From the NCBI GenBank assembly GCA_007570785.1, contig ML662442.1, forward strand, positions 33,775,909 through 33,839,908: a stretch of 64,000 nt of DNA. Direction: 5' to 3'. This document shows positions 23,721 to 35,612 of this stretch, piece by piece. Within the stretch, counting starts at the first letter, position 1; each line of letters starts with the position of its first letter. The notes below the pieces were generated by a model. The model was not told where the DNA came from. It did no database searches and worked only from the letters and a program-made list of their open reading frames with translations. Source of the DNA: Antilocapra americana (taxonomy: Eukaryota; Chordata; Mammalia; Artiodactyla; Antilocapridae). The position numbers were made by a program, and so were the translations under genes.

Positions 23721-25474
23721 TATCTCATGCTGTCTCTCATAGAGCAAAATTTTTATTTTAAATGGTTGTATTCTTTAAGAGAGCAGATTATGTTCCGTGT
23801 AAAGCCACAGCCCTCTGAGTTCAGTGAGTGTGTGAACACTGGTGTGTGTTTGAGGTCACCGCCATTTACTTAGTTTGGTGTCAGAAAGTGCCATTAAGCT
23901 ACATAAGATTCCACTGTGAGGCAGGACTTGACTGGACAGTTTTCTAGACAAGCACACAGTGGGGCACCCCGTGCCCGGTAATAAGTCTTCTGCCAGAAAC
24001 ACTGGGAATCACCCCAAGTTCTCCTCTCATTGTCCTTTCTTTTCCCTAAAGTAATTCCAACTCAATAAAGCTAATTCCTTTTTAATCAAGTCAATATTTT
24101 GTACAGTGAACCTCAAGGTGAGTATCCAATAATATTTCGACTATTGTTTTCAACAAATTCACATTTCTTATGGCTGTAATTTTTGTGATTCAGTTATTGT
24201 TTCTTCTTACCACATAACATGTTCTTTTTCATAAGCAGCATCACTGTAAAGTTACAATGAAAAAATGTTTTTTAATTACTAAGACTGTCTCTAAAATAGA
24301 AAGCAAAAAGAGTTTACATAAAGAAATATATATTTTATGATTTAAAAAAGGATACCTTTAGGGCATATTTAGATCTCTATGCAATCTACCTAAAAGGATC
24401 AAAGGCAGTTGTTCACAATCAAGAGTGACCAGTTTCACCAGGAGAAAGACACCAGAACTGACTCCATTGAACAATACATTTTATTTCAAATACTGGCACG
24501 CTTGTGAAAAATCATTTTGTCTATCACTGCTTAGTTGAATTATTCTCTATTGTTATAGACTTATTTTATGTCTTGAAATAAATATATTACTTTAATTACA
24601 GCATCAATTTAAGATGCTATTTTCCCCTCACGTTTGTTTCAGGAACACACAGGAAACGCAAAAGAACTGTGTACAGCCCAGAAGCCTGATCTGATATCAA
24701 ATGTTTCCTCTTATCTTCACGGTTCTTGCTTTTCTGTCCCCTATTGCCAGTTCTAATCTTCTTTCTCGGGTGCTCTCACTTTTCCCTCTTCTTCATTTCT
24801 CTCCTGGCACTCATTAAGGGAGTAGATGAAAAAGAGAAAGGAGAGTGGGTATGTACCCAGAGCCTGGCACAAGTGTGACGTATGACAGGAACCAAGAGAC
24901 AAGGGCCAGGGAGCGGTTCCTCTGTACCTGCCTCATTCTTCGTGTGCTTTTATACAAGTGTTCTGAACATTAAAGCAGAGGGCATAGTGGAGAAATGGAG
25001 TGAGAAAAAGATGTGTTTCCTCTTTAGATATATAAATATAGATATAGAATAGAATAACAGAGCAGATTGGGACAGGAGTATCCCAATACACCTCATCTGA
25101 TTCTCTTTTTCCTTCAGGATTAAACCAAAGGTTCAAATAAATTGAATGTGATTCTGCAAAAGTATTCAGTGTTGGTGTCATTAGTCCTTTGCGGGAGGGC
25201 ACGAGATTGTACCGGACCAGAGCGTCACCCAGGAAAAAGAGGACTCTGATGATGGATGGTGAAAAGAGATCTTACATTTTATTTAGTGTACTTGTTTACT
25301 TAAAAAGATAGATAAGACTATATTTAATGATTTAAAGATGAAGTTCAGGAATGATTGCCCAAAAAAACATTTTTTTTACAATGCTGAGGGGATTGGTTGC
25401 TGTTAAGCATATTAATAATGTTCCTTCCTGATCGGTAATAATAATGCCACTAATGATAAGTTAAAATAATTGTC

Positions 25475-25640
25475 ACTCACATTGATTGAATATTTATATA
25501 CAACAAACACTGTTTTAAAGACTTTACATGCACTAATTCATCTCACAACAAACCTATGCAATGGAAATTATTATTATCTTCCTAAATTTTACAGTAAACC
25601 GAAGTACAAAGAGATTAACGATTTATCCAACAATTTCTTA
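25475..25640 (-). repeat. MIR SINE, antisense, degenerate
   Basis: 'aacactgttttaaagacttt', 'aattcatctcacaacaaacc', 'attattattatcttcctaaa' and 'caaagagattaacgatttat' follow the reversed MIR consensus in order. Confidence 0.7.
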
Positions 25641-26174
25641 TTATTTGAAAGATAAACTACAAATTCCTTAGGTTTCCAATCAAGGCCCTCCATGATGTAG
25701 CCCCAAGTGTTTTTCAAAAATTAGGTCCCACTCCAGCTGACAGCAACAGAGCTCATCAGAATCTGCCACATCTGCTAGACCTCACTCCCACTGCTGTCCC
25801 ACCCAAGAGATCTTCTTCCTTCCCTCTGCCTACTTGTATCTTCCCATCACACAAAACTCTGCTGTAGTGTCCACTGTCAATTGGCATGAGGTTTTACTGG
25901 ACCAGGATTTCACCAGGAAAAAGGGGACTAACAATAGATGTTTTCATGGAGACATCGGTGACATTCTCACCCCATGACTCACAATCCACTCTTGCCAATC
26001 CTTCCCAGTAGTTCCTCGTGACTTATTATCTTATTTTGTCATTTAAATGTCCACATCAAAGTCTTGTCCCTCTAACTCCAACCCTAACTTGGTGTAAATC
26101 ATGTCTCTACAATGCCTAGCACGGTTCTGAATATCTAGTCACCTCAGTGTCTTTTTTGTTAAGTAGCCCATAGC

Positions 26175-26394
26175 TTGAAAGTGAACATGTTAGCCACTCA
26201 GTCCTGTCCCACTCTTCATGATCCATAAACTGTAGACTGACTGCCAGGGTCTTTTGTCCATGGAGTTCTTCAGGCACGAATACTGGAGTGGGTAACCATT
26301 CCCTTCTCCAGGGGATCTTCCCAACCCAGGGAGGAAACCAGGATCTCCCACATTGCAGGCATACTGTTTATCATCTGAGCCACCAGGGAAGCCC
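26175..26394 (-). mobile_element. Bov-tA SINE, antisense
   Basis: Reversed Bov-tA with 'ggatcttcccaacccaggga' in the middle and 'gagccaccagggaagccc' (reversed head) at the end. The 3' body near 26200-26240 is rather diverged. Confidence 0.9.
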
Positions 26395-26815
26395 ATCCTA
26401 TAGCCTATGCAGAGGTTCTTTCTTTCATCAGAAATGCACTTTTTTCTTGGACCCACACCTAACATATTTTCAGCATGAAAAATGTTTATAGGGCTAAAGA
26501 TTGCATCCAATCTGGTGAAAAGAACTGACAAGATTTATCTGTTAATCAGGATATTTGCTACCCCAAACTCATACGTTTTTTACTCTGTTTTCATATGCTA
26601 CAAGAAAATAGAATGTTAGAAAAAAAAAATTCCCACATAAGCAAATAGTGGAAAATAACACTGAAAAAACTCAAAATGTAGGCAAAAAACAAATGTTTGA
26701 AAATAAATGATTTTTCTTTTAGTCATATACAAGACTAAAGTTGAGGCAGATATAAAACAAGTAGAGGGCCAAATGCTACCAGATTTCTTCTTTAAATAAT
26801 TTCATAGACCCTGGT

Positions 26816-27020
26816 AACTCTCCCGGTGGCTCAAACAGTAATCCACCTTCAATGCAGGAGACCCAGGTTCAATCCCTGGGTCAGGAAGATTCCCTGGAGA
26901 AGGAAATGGCAACCCACTCCAGTAGTTTTGCCTGGGGAATTCCATGGACAGAGGAGCTTGGTGGGCTACAACCCTTGGGGTCACAAAGAGTCGGACATGA
27001 CTGAGCAGCTAATACTTTCA
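26816..27020 (+). mobile_element. Bov-tA SINE, sense
   Basis: Complete-looking copy: head 'ctctcccggtggctcaaac', B-box 'ggttcaatccctgggtcag', body 'ggcaacccactccag', and terminal 'gagtcggacatgactgagca'. Confidence 0.92.
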
Positions 27021-27786
27021 GAGGGCCTTGTAAAAAGATGAATTACAAAAGTTAAAATGAGGGGAAAAAAGAATTTTTAAATGACAGGTGAATTTGGAAG
27101 CTTGGAAGACTTTTCAGGACAGTCTTTCACAGCTTTTTAAATGTATTTAAATGAGGTGGAAACTAACAAAGCTGAATTGTTTGGGAAAACTTGCCCAAAG
27201 CAGACAAAAAGCAGATGGAAGGGTAATGCCAGTGAACACACTGCTTGCTACTTAACTCCAGTTTGGTGATGGACCATTACACTAAAGATGAGAAAGAAAA
27301 AAGAGTTTAACTCAAAAGAAGTAAACAAGTTAGCTACTTTTAACATACTCTGCCTGATTTTATTTCAAACTGCTCTTTAGGGGATCCGAAGTGCATCAAC
27401 TCCTGCAAGCAGGTAGTGTCCCTTCCAAGGCTCATTTGCTCATAAAACAGAAGAATGAACTAGATTACAGCATCAACATTTACTAGTCATGTTTTCAGAA
27501 TTAGTGCTAATTATTTTTAGAAGCCCTGATTGGCCCAATTCTTAGCACAGCACTTAAACACTAAGGTGATTTAATTGGAATGATATCAGGCAAGAATTCA
27601 GGAGAAATTCTTGAGGAACTGAAATTAGGTAACAATAAAAAGGCCTGGGGATGTTCTGGATTCAGAAAACTGTGGACTGACTGGCTGGTTTAACTTCTGT
27701 CCTGAAGAAATTGTCCAGGTTTAATTTTATTTATTTATTTTTATATACTATATAATTTATGCTTATTAAGAGTGGCAGAGATTTAT
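27021..27786. other. Single-copy spacer, nothing recognised
   Basis: A+T-rich sequence with no repeat or gene I can identify. Confidence 0.4.
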
Positions 27787-28549
27787 GGCTTTATTTTTTT
27801 TTAATTGGTTTTGCCATACAATGACATGAAACCGCCATGGGTTTACATATGCTCCCCCTCCAGAACCCCCTTCCCTCCTCCCTCCCGATTCCCTCCCCCT
27901 GGGAAATCTCGGTGCATAAGCCCCGAGCATCAATCCTGGGCTGGCGATTGATTTCACATATGATAATTAACATGTTTCAATGCCATTCTCCCATATCATC
28001 CCACCCTTGCCCTCATCCACAGAGTCCACGAGTCTGTTCTATACGTCTGCGTTCCTTTTGCTGTCTCGCATACAGGGTTCTTGCTGCCATCTTTCTAAAT
28101 TCCATATATATGCGTTAGTATACTGTATTGTTGTTTTTCCTTCTGGCTTACTTCACTCTGGATAATAGGCTCCAGTTCCGTCCACCTGAGTAGAACTGCT
28201 TCAAATGAATTTTTTTTAATGCTGAGTAATATTCCATTGTGTATATGCACCACAGCTTTCTTATCCATTCATCTGCTGATGGGCATCTAGGTTGCTTCCA
28301 TGTCCTGGCTATTGTAAACAACGTGGCGATGAACATTGGGGTACACGTGTCTCTTTCAATTCTGGTTTCCTCGGTGTGTATGCCCAGCAGTGGGATTGCT
28401 GGGCCATATAGCAGTTCTATTTGCATTTTTTTAAGGAACCTCCACACTGTTTTCCATAATGGCTGTACTAGCTTGCATTCCCACCAACAGTGTAAGAGAG
28501 TTCCCTTTTCTCCACATCCTCTCCAGCATTTATTGCTTGTAGATTTTAG
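27787..28549 (-). mobile_element. Bovid L1 3' end with ORF2 C-terminus, antisense
   Basis: An oligo-T tract at the left (27788-27802) is the reversed poly(A). Reading the minus strand from 28549 gives the ORF2 C-terminal part: '[20 protein letters not shown]', then '[18 protein letters not shown]', '[19 protein letters not shown]', '[19 protein letters not shown]'. The 3' UTR with its purine-rich tract follows (reversed at about 27855-27905). The copy is 5'-truncated just before the Cys-rich end domain. Low divergence suggests a young insertion. No clear target-site duplication found. Confidence 0.93.
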
Positions 28550-29935
28550 AAGCCAATTGGGAGTACTCATGGAGAAAGTTTCTCTTCATTAAGAAGAATG
28601 AACCTGTTTGCAGGAAAAGATGGCCACTCTCACTAAAAAAAGTAATAAGAGCTATCATTTGAAGATATTAGAGCTGAGGAGGACAAAAGGAAAAGTCAAC
28701 ATCATAATTAGATTGCCTCAAAGGGTATGAGAGCATTTCACGCTTGCAGTAAAAGCTGTAAAGGTCAAAGTCAGAGAAATGCTAGCAATGGTCCTGCCAG
28801 CACTGATTCTATACCCTCAGATTCTTAGAAGGTTCGGGGGCAGAAACCTATATGTGAAATTGTGATGAACTAAGGAGTCCTTTTTGTTAAATATAAATAA
28901 TAGATTACAACTTGCCTTAAAACGTGTTCCAATATGATATTAAGAACCATGACTAAGAAATGAAAATTCTATCCAATATGAAACATGGGAATTCAGGGCC
29001 TATGTCTCATCCACACCTCCCTCTGGAGAAGGGATGAGCAGATAAAAGTATATATCTAGGAACTTCTGAATAAAAATAAATGTACTGTATTTCTTGTCAT
29101 AGACTTTAACTCCAAAAACAAACAGAAAAATACATTTGGCTCTGAACAAAAGATCTGGCCAATTTGGTCCAAAGTTCTATCAGTCATAGGAATGCTCCCA
29201 GGCAGCTGAATTAGTGACCTTTTAATGTACTGACTCTTCATTTAGGTATCAGGATTTTATTCAAGGGCATAAGTGACTTCTTAAGAAAGTAGGTTCTTTG
29301 ATGGATGTAGTATTTGCTAGAGTTTGAAGCAGCATTCACTACTCTAGATTTGTACCATCATCAAACATATACTGAGAAGACAAAACCCAAATGTATAAAA
29401 GCATGTATTTAAATAACAAAGGGGCATAAATTGTGTACCAAATGAGTGCTCAGGACAATAAATGCCACAAGAAGAGGTAAGAGCGGTCTGGAAAGGTCAT
29501 GAAAAGTTTCATAGAAAATGAAGTGAGCTTGAAAGTACTAGAAGAATTGGATGAACAAGGAAGAAGAATGCAGACATCCAGGGATCTAGAAGTTGGAATT
29601 CATCTGGTCTGTGTTATTTGACTACAGTGTGGTATCTGTGTACTAGACATAATGAAAAATAAATCTGGAAAGATAATTAAAAGCAAAATGATATAGTTTC
29701 TTGAATGCCAGGTTTTTGTACTCAGTCTGTAGATAAAGGGATTGTTGACGATTTAGAAAGTTTGAAGGGATATCTGTGAACAAGATGGCCACTGAATAAA
29801 ACTTGTGCTATTATTCCCTGCTCCCCGCTGAATGAGAAAAGAACTTTCTATTGCCAAGGCAGAGTGCCTCGGCAAGGACTAGGGCATAACTAAGTTCTAT
29901 ACGGCTTGATTTAGTAACACTGTGAGAGCACTCAC
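28550..29935. other. Single-copy intergenic sequence
   Basis: No repeat or gene recognised in about 1.4 kb. Confidence 0.4.
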
Positions 29936-29959
29936 CTCAGGTACTTTAAAGTACCTGAG
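29936..29959. repeat. Perfect 24-bp palindrome
   Basis: The half-site CTCAGGTACTTT at 29936-29947 is followed at once by its exact reverse complement (29948-29959). The right half is also the start of the minisatellite, so the palindrome is formed by an inverted partial unit at the array edge. Confidence 0.95.
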
Positions 29960-30361
29960 TATATTGTGTACCTGAGTACATTGTATAACTGGGTATATTG
30001 TGTACCTGAGTTACATTGTGTGCCTGAGCATATTGTATGCCTGAGTTATATTGTGTGCCTGAGAATATTTTATACATGAGTATGTTGTGTGCCTGAGTAT
30101 GTTTTATACCTGGGTATATTGTGTACCTGAGTATATTGTATACCCGTGTATATTGTGTACCTGAGTACATTGTATAACTGGGTATATTGTGTACCTGAGT
30201 TATATTGTGTGCCTGAGTATATTGTATACCTGAGTATATTGTGTGCCTGGGAATATTTTATGCCCGAGTAGATTTTGCATCCAAGTATATTATGTACCTG
30301 GGTATATTTTATACCCTAGTATATTGTGTGCCTGGGTATATTGTGTACCTGAATATATTGT
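29951..30361. repeat. 17-bp minisatellite, about 24 units
   Basis: Tandem array of the unit GTATATTGTGTACCTGA with frequent alternation to GTATATTGTATACCTGA-like units, and a few 18-base units beginning GTT. The unit GTACATTGTATAACTGG recurs at 29976 and 30165, 189 bases apart, equal to eleven units (nine of 17 and two of 18), which suggests a higher-order period. A 74-codon minus-strand frame over part of it is a by-product of the repeat. Confidence 0.93.
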
Positions 30362-31671
30362 AGCAGACATGCACCCAGTTAAGTAAGTGGTTCACAGATT
30401 ATATTATCTAATTTAAGTCAAACTCACCTTCATGAGTGAATGCATGATTTATAAAAATAAATCATTATAAAAGTAGCAAAATGTTTAAGTAACAATATTG
30501 TTACTCACAACCTCAGGAACTTCATATTGAGCACAAAAGGCCAGGCATAAGGAGGATAAGCTATTTTAATCAGTCATATAAAGTTCAAAACAAGTAAAAC
30601 TCAACTGTGGTGTCAGAGGTCAGGCTGGTGGCTATCCTTAGCAGCGGCAGGAGGAATATAGAGACCAGGAGAAGGTACAAAGGCAGCTTCGGTGACACTG
30701 CTCATGTTCTATCTCCTGCTCCTAATTCCAGTTACACAGGTACACACCTATGTTCACCTTGTGAAAATTCATTAAGCTGGACACTCGTGATTTGCCTTTT
30801 CTCCCTGCTTGTTATCTTTAAATGAAAAGGTTCAGTTGCAATAACTTTTTTAAAAGTAAGATGTTTAATAACAAAGGCTCAAAAAATACATGGACAAATA
30901 TCTGTAAATTGTAAGAAAATTGCTTTTGTGCTAAACTAAAAACAATTTTTAAAAATTATTGTTTTGCTCAATTTTACCTCATCTGATATTTTATTTATAA
31001 GGTATAAAATATTAGATAAATAGTGCATAATTTAATTTCATCAAATATAAGAATATGCCTAGTGAGGAGTTTATTGATGGGAATATGAATTCCCAGTAGT
31101 ATTAGGGATGAGAAAAGGAAAGAAGAGTCATTAGTGGCTCCCAGGTTTCAGCATGGGCCCTGAAAAGCTGATAATGTCCTTCACCAAGAGATAACCAAGA
31201 AAGACAACAGCTGTGGAGAAGATGCAGACATTTAGCACCTAAAAATTCATTTATTATTTTCTGAAGCCACACAGAGAAGAGTCACACCTAATGGGAAATC
31301 TTAACTAATTAATGTTATATATTTAAGGGTACACTATAAATATCATTTGCTTTTGAAAGATGGTCTAAGAAAAATTATTCTGAAATCAAGTGCTGTATTT
31401 TTATATGTGTGGGAAAAAGTACACAGCATTTTATTATCAGGTCTATGAAAAGGGCAGTGTAATTAATAATCAATTACATCCTTAAAACTAGGCTTCTTTT
31501 AAAGCATAAAAGTCAAAGAAATGCATTCATGTTTGAGGTTTTAAGAATATGTTATAAATTAGCATCATGAAAATGTTACTAAGACAAAAATCATTTACAT
31601 TGCCCACAAAAGACCACATTCTCAGTAATGTGCATAAAGTGTATTGTCTCTAACAAGACTTTGCCCTTACT
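30362..31671. other. Single-copy A+T-rich sequence
   Basis: No repeat family or gene recognised. Confidence 0.4.
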
Positions 31672-32148
31672 TAGCTTTTTTTTTTTTTAATTTTCTTTAC
31701 TTTATTGTGTTGGTTTTGCCATACATTGACATGAATCCACCATGGGTATACATATGCTCCCCCTCCAGAACTCCCCTCCCTCCTCCCTCCCGATTCCCTC
31801 CCCCTGGGTCATCCCGGTGCACCAGCCCCGAGCATCAACCCTGGGCTGGCGATTGATTTCACATATAATAATTAACATGTTTCAATGTCATTCTCCCATA
31901 TCGTCCCACCCTTGCCCTCATCCACAGAGTCCACGAGACTGTTCTATACGTCTGCGTTCCTTTTGCTGTCTCGCATGCAGGGTTCTCGTTACTATCTTTC
32001 TAAATTCCATATATATGCGTTAGTATACTGTATTGTTGTTTTTCCTTCTGGCTTACTTCACTCTGGATAATAGGCTCCAGTTCCGTCCACCTGAGTAGAA
32101 CTGCTTCAAATGAATTTTTTTAATGCTGAGTAATATTCCATTGTGTAA
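31672..32148 (-). mobile_element. Bovid L1 3' end, antisense, short
   Basis: A second antisense L1 3' end starting in oligo-T (about 31677-31688). It closely matches the 27787-28265 part of the other copy: the same reversed purine tract near 31756-31808, and the same 'ctggcttacttcactctgga'. It is truncated just inside the ORF2 end. Flanks differ from the first copy, so this is an independent insertion. Confidence 0.92.
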
Positions 32149-32284
32149 GCTTTCATTTCTTTACAAACATGTATCCCATGTGCCTCATGAGGATAATTCT
32201 CTGAGAGATTAAACCACACAAGACGCCTGCCTTTTCCTCAGGTCACACCATGATGGGCTGAGTGGCATGGGCAGCAAGGATCAA

Positions 32285-32500
32285 CCTGTGTTCGGTCATT
32301 TCAGTCTTGTCTGACTCTGCAACCCCATGAACTGCAGCCTGCCAGGCTCCTCTGTCCACAAGATTTTCCTGGCAAGAATACTGGAGTGGATTGCCACTTC
32401 CTTCTCCAGGAGATCTTCCCAATCCAGTGATTGAACCCATATCTCCTGCGTCTTCTGCACGGCATGCGGATTCTTTACTGCTGAGCTACAAAGGAAGCCC
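32285..32500 (-). mobile_element. Bov-tA SINE, antisense
   Basis: Reversed body 'cttgtctgactctgcaaccc', 'ggatcttcccaa'-like centre and reversed head 'gagctacaaaggaagccc'. Confidence 0.9.
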
Positions 32501-33228
32501 AGGCTAGACTTAATGGTGTCTCATGTTGCTCCCTTTACTCCAGTAAAAATTTATTCTACAAAGCTATGAAAGGCTATGGGAGCCCCTAAAATGTGTTGGA
32601 AGACAAGAAAAATATCCCCAAAGGAGAAGGAGCCTACGAGTGGAAGAAAGAGAAAAGTAGCTCCAGCCTTGAAAGGATAATGCTCCACCATCATCTCTCC
32701 CTCTCTCTGAAGTATTTTCTTTCAATTACGTTCATTCTCTACAACTGATTAAAGTTTCTCTTCCCTTTTTTTCCATTCCTTCACTTCCTTCTTCTTTGCT
32801 TTCTCCATAGTCATTCACTGATTGCTGACCATAGGTGGGTACAGTGCTGGCATTAAGGACACTGACATAAATAGGGCATGGTTCCTGCCCTCAAGAAGAT
32901 CACAGTTTAGTAAGGAACTTTTTAGTCAAGGAAACACACAAATTTTATATATTTTTGTCCACAAAGCATTAGGACTCTTTAGTTCGATCAAGAAATTACC
33001 AGTATTTTTGCTTTAAAATCCTAAAACACTGATAGATTGGCTTCTTGACTGTCCTTTTAGGGATTTAGGTAAATCCCCTTTACAAAGAGCTGAAAGGCAA
33101 GGGAAGTTTCCTCTACCTATGGATGACGTATTTTGAAGGCTGGGAGTGATTTTTAATATAGTTATTTTTTGTGATACCGCTGCACACAGTACATTTTTCA
33201 GGGTACCATACTAATACCCCAGGCTCAG
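32501..33228. other. Spacer with an L2-like fragment
   Basis: Around 32812-32920, 'tgattgctgaccataggtgg' to 'ggttcctgccctcaagaaga' resembles the antisense L2 3' end. Otherwise nothing recognised. Confidence 0.45.
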
Positions 33229-33785
33229 AGGCCGTTGTTGCTGTTTGGTCACTCAGTCGTGTCCAACTCTTGGCGACCCCATGGACTGCAGCACTGAAGG
33301 CTTCCCTGTCCTTCACCATCTCCCAGAGCTTGCTCAAACTCATGTCCACTGAGTTGGTGATGCTATCTAACCATCTCATCCTCTGTCGCCCTCTTTCTCC
33401 TTTTACCCTCAGTCTTTCCCAGCATCAGGGTCTTTTCCAATGAGTCGGCTCTGTGCATCAGGTGGCCAAAGGATTGGAGCTTCAGCTTCAGTGTCAGTAT
33501 TTCCAATGAATATTCAGGGTTCATTTCCTTTAGGATGGACTGATTTGATCTCCTTGCGTTCCAAGGGCCTCTCAAGGTTCTCCAGCACTGCGACTTGAAA
33601 GAATCAATTCTTTGGCACTCAGCCTTCTTTATGGTCCAACTCTCACATCCGTACATGACTGCCGGAACAACTGTAGCTTTGACTAGATGGACCTTTGTCA
33701 GCTTAGTGACGTCTCTGCTTCTTAATACGCTGTCTAGGTTTGTCACAGCTTTTCTCCCAAGGAGCAAGTGTCTTGAATTATTTGA
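33229..33785 (-). mobile_element. BovB LINE 3' fragment, antisense
   Basis: Begins 'ttgctgtttggtcactcagt', the reversed BovB terminus. The minus frame 33363-33767 translates the BovB end region: 'VMYGCESWTIKKAE', 'NQSILKEMNPEYSLEILTLK', '[18 protein letters not shown]'. It is 5'-truncated near the point where other copies read 'GRKAVTNLDS'. Confidence 0.93.
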
Positions 33786-34883
33786 CTTTAAAAATCCTCA
33801 TTATTTTTCTCCCCTCCCTCACACTTTTTGGTCATTCTAAGACTGTTTTGGATAACAAATCACAGGCACAAGCGAGCATGCTTTTCATCTAATGGGCACT
33901 GCAGTGTTCCTATGATTTTCCTCCTTATTCTTCAGCTAGCTATTAAATTTGAAAGTTCTGAACTTTCCCTGCATGGGCCAGAGATTCTGGGAGATTCACA
34001 TCACACTGGGGTATGGGGTCCAGAGCTGCAGATTTCTTAGTGCAGAAACCACCCTGCTGTTTGCAAGATCCAAGGCTTATGTTGGATGTAATGAAATGGA
34101 TAAGTGAACTTCAGCCAGTGCACCTGAGTGTACTCCCTCAGGGCTCTGTGGTCTATAAAGTGCTTTGATGTGGTTGTGAGAATGGGGCACTCCCTGGGAT
34201 GCTTCTGCTGCCCAGCGTGGAGTGTCTTCCAATGACATAGGCAAATAAAAGGAAACCACAGTCATTGTGCAGATGAAGCAGATTTTTGCCTAGTGACCTG
34301 CTGTAAAATGTAACCAGAGCTTTCCTTTAATGGACTGAAAATCCAAACCAATTAGAAAACTGACCCAAACCATAGTTCAGTCCAGACTATGAGAGAAGCC
34401 ATTGTCTTTAATGTGTTTCACCTCTCCCCTGAAATAAGCCCTGGTGCTTTTAAAAAGGTTAAAATTATGCTCAGGCAGCAAAACTATAAATGGCTTTGCC
34501 TTTAAAGGAGCAGACTTCAAAATGATATTTTGAATCCTTACTCTCGGCAAGATTTAAACCACAGAACATTGGAGAAATGTGGCTGCTAGTTTTCAGGCAA
34601 AAGATCTGGAGACATAGGGAAAGAGAATCTTTAATAAATTTATACTTATTAAAATAATAATGAGAGGAGTTTCAGGTGGTTAGGGTTAGGTTCAGGTGGT
34701 TTTCATAGACTTATTCAGGAGGACAGTACAAATCCCCTTATGTCCATGGACAGAAGGAAGCAGTCTGCATTTCCCAGGAGGAGACACATGGATATCATGG
34801 GACTGTCCATGAATTCCAGAGCCTAGAAAATCAAACTGAAGGTAGAGTGTGTGCAAACAGCAGGGATAGTAACTCTGTGATCT
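33786..34883. other. Single-copy sequence
   Basis: No gene. A short telomere-like string 'ggttagggttagg' at about 34678-34690 sits between two copies of 'ttcaggtggtt'. Confidence 0.4.
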
Positions 34884-34948
34884 TACAGGTCTTCCTCAAT
34901 TTACAGTGGGGTTAAGCTCTATCAAACCCACCATAAGTTGAAAATACT

Positions 34949-35059
34949 TTAAGGGGCTTCCCTGGTGATCCAATGGTTAAGACTCCACACTTGCACTACA
35001 GTTTTGATCCCTAGTTAGGAAAGTTCTGCAGGTCATGAGGTGTGGCCAAAAAACAAAAA
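34949..35059 (+). mobile_element. CHR-type SINE, sense
   Basis: Head 'ggggcttccctggtgatcca', then 'gttttgatccctagttagga' and 'gtgtggccaaaaaac'. Flanked by GAAAATACT (34940-34948) and GAAAATATT (35060-35068), a 9-bp duplication with one mismatch that also restores the host element. Confidence 0.85.
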
Positions 35060-35121
35060 GAAAATATTGTAAGCCAGAAATGCACTTAATACACCTAACC
35101 TGCCTAACATCATAGCCTAGC

Positions 35122-35222
35122 CTCAGTCAGTTCAGTTCAGTCGCTCAGTCGTGTCCGACTCTTTGCAACCCCATGAACCGCAGCACGCCAGGCCTCCCTG
35201 ACCATCACCAACTCCTGGAGTC
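35122..35222 (-). mobile_element. BovB 3'-terminal fragment, antisense
   Basis: Only the last 100 bases of BovB: 'cgctcagtcgtgtccgactc' through 'catcaccaactcctggagtc'. An extremely short truncation. Confidence 0.88.
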
Positions 35223-35612
35223 TACCATAAATGTGCTCAGAACACTTACATTAGCCTATAGTTGGGCTAAATCATCTAACACAAAATCTATTTTATGATA
35301 AAATGTTGAATAACTTGCGTCATTTATTGAATACTGTACAGAAAGTGAAAAACAGAATGGCTGTCCGGGAACAGAACGGCTTTAAGTGTATTGGTTGTTT
35401 ACCTTCGGATCTCATGGCCCACAAGGAGCCACTGCCCATCACCACCGCCCAGCATCAAGAGAGAGTATCAGACTGCATATCAGTAGCCCAGAAAAAGGTC
35501 AATATTCACAGTTCCAAGTATGACTTTTACTGAATGTGTATCACTTTCGAACCAAATAAAGTTGAAAAATCATAAATCAAACCATAAGTCAGTTAGGGAC
35601 TTTCTGTCTGTA

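Larger units (their letters stand above)
23031..26174. other. Intergenic A+T-rich sequence with MIR traces
   Basis: Two degenerate MIRs are listed separately. Two similar segments near 25195-25255 and 25884-25950 share 'accaggaaaaagggga'-type wording and may be copies of one old unit. No gene seen. Confidence 0.45.
34884..35612 (+). mobile_element. Old DNA-transposon-like element, split by two retroposons
   Basis: The left end 'acaggtcttcctcaatttac' and the right end 'ccataagtcagttagggact' are imperfect inverted complements. The interior ('cacctaacctgcctaacatc', 'acattagcctatagttgggc', 'atttattgaatactgtacag') matches a common mammalian non-autonomous element whose name I cannot assign with certainty. 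It was later interrupted by a CHR-type SINE and a BovB tail fragment. The 76-codon frame at 35303 is inside it and not a gene. Confidence 0.65.

Noticed and set aside
29946..30170. 74-codon frame rich in repeated Tyr-Ser-Gly-Thr
   Set aside because: Generated by the 17-bp minisatellite, which cycles through all frames every 51 bases.
29951..30361. Possible CRISPR-like array
   Set aside because: Units are adjacent, with no spacers, and the DNA is mammalian. It is a minisatellite.
34678..34690. Interstitial telomere-like 'ggttagggttagg'
   Set aside because: Only about two units, within a local 'ttcaggtggtt' repeat. Too short to be meaningful.
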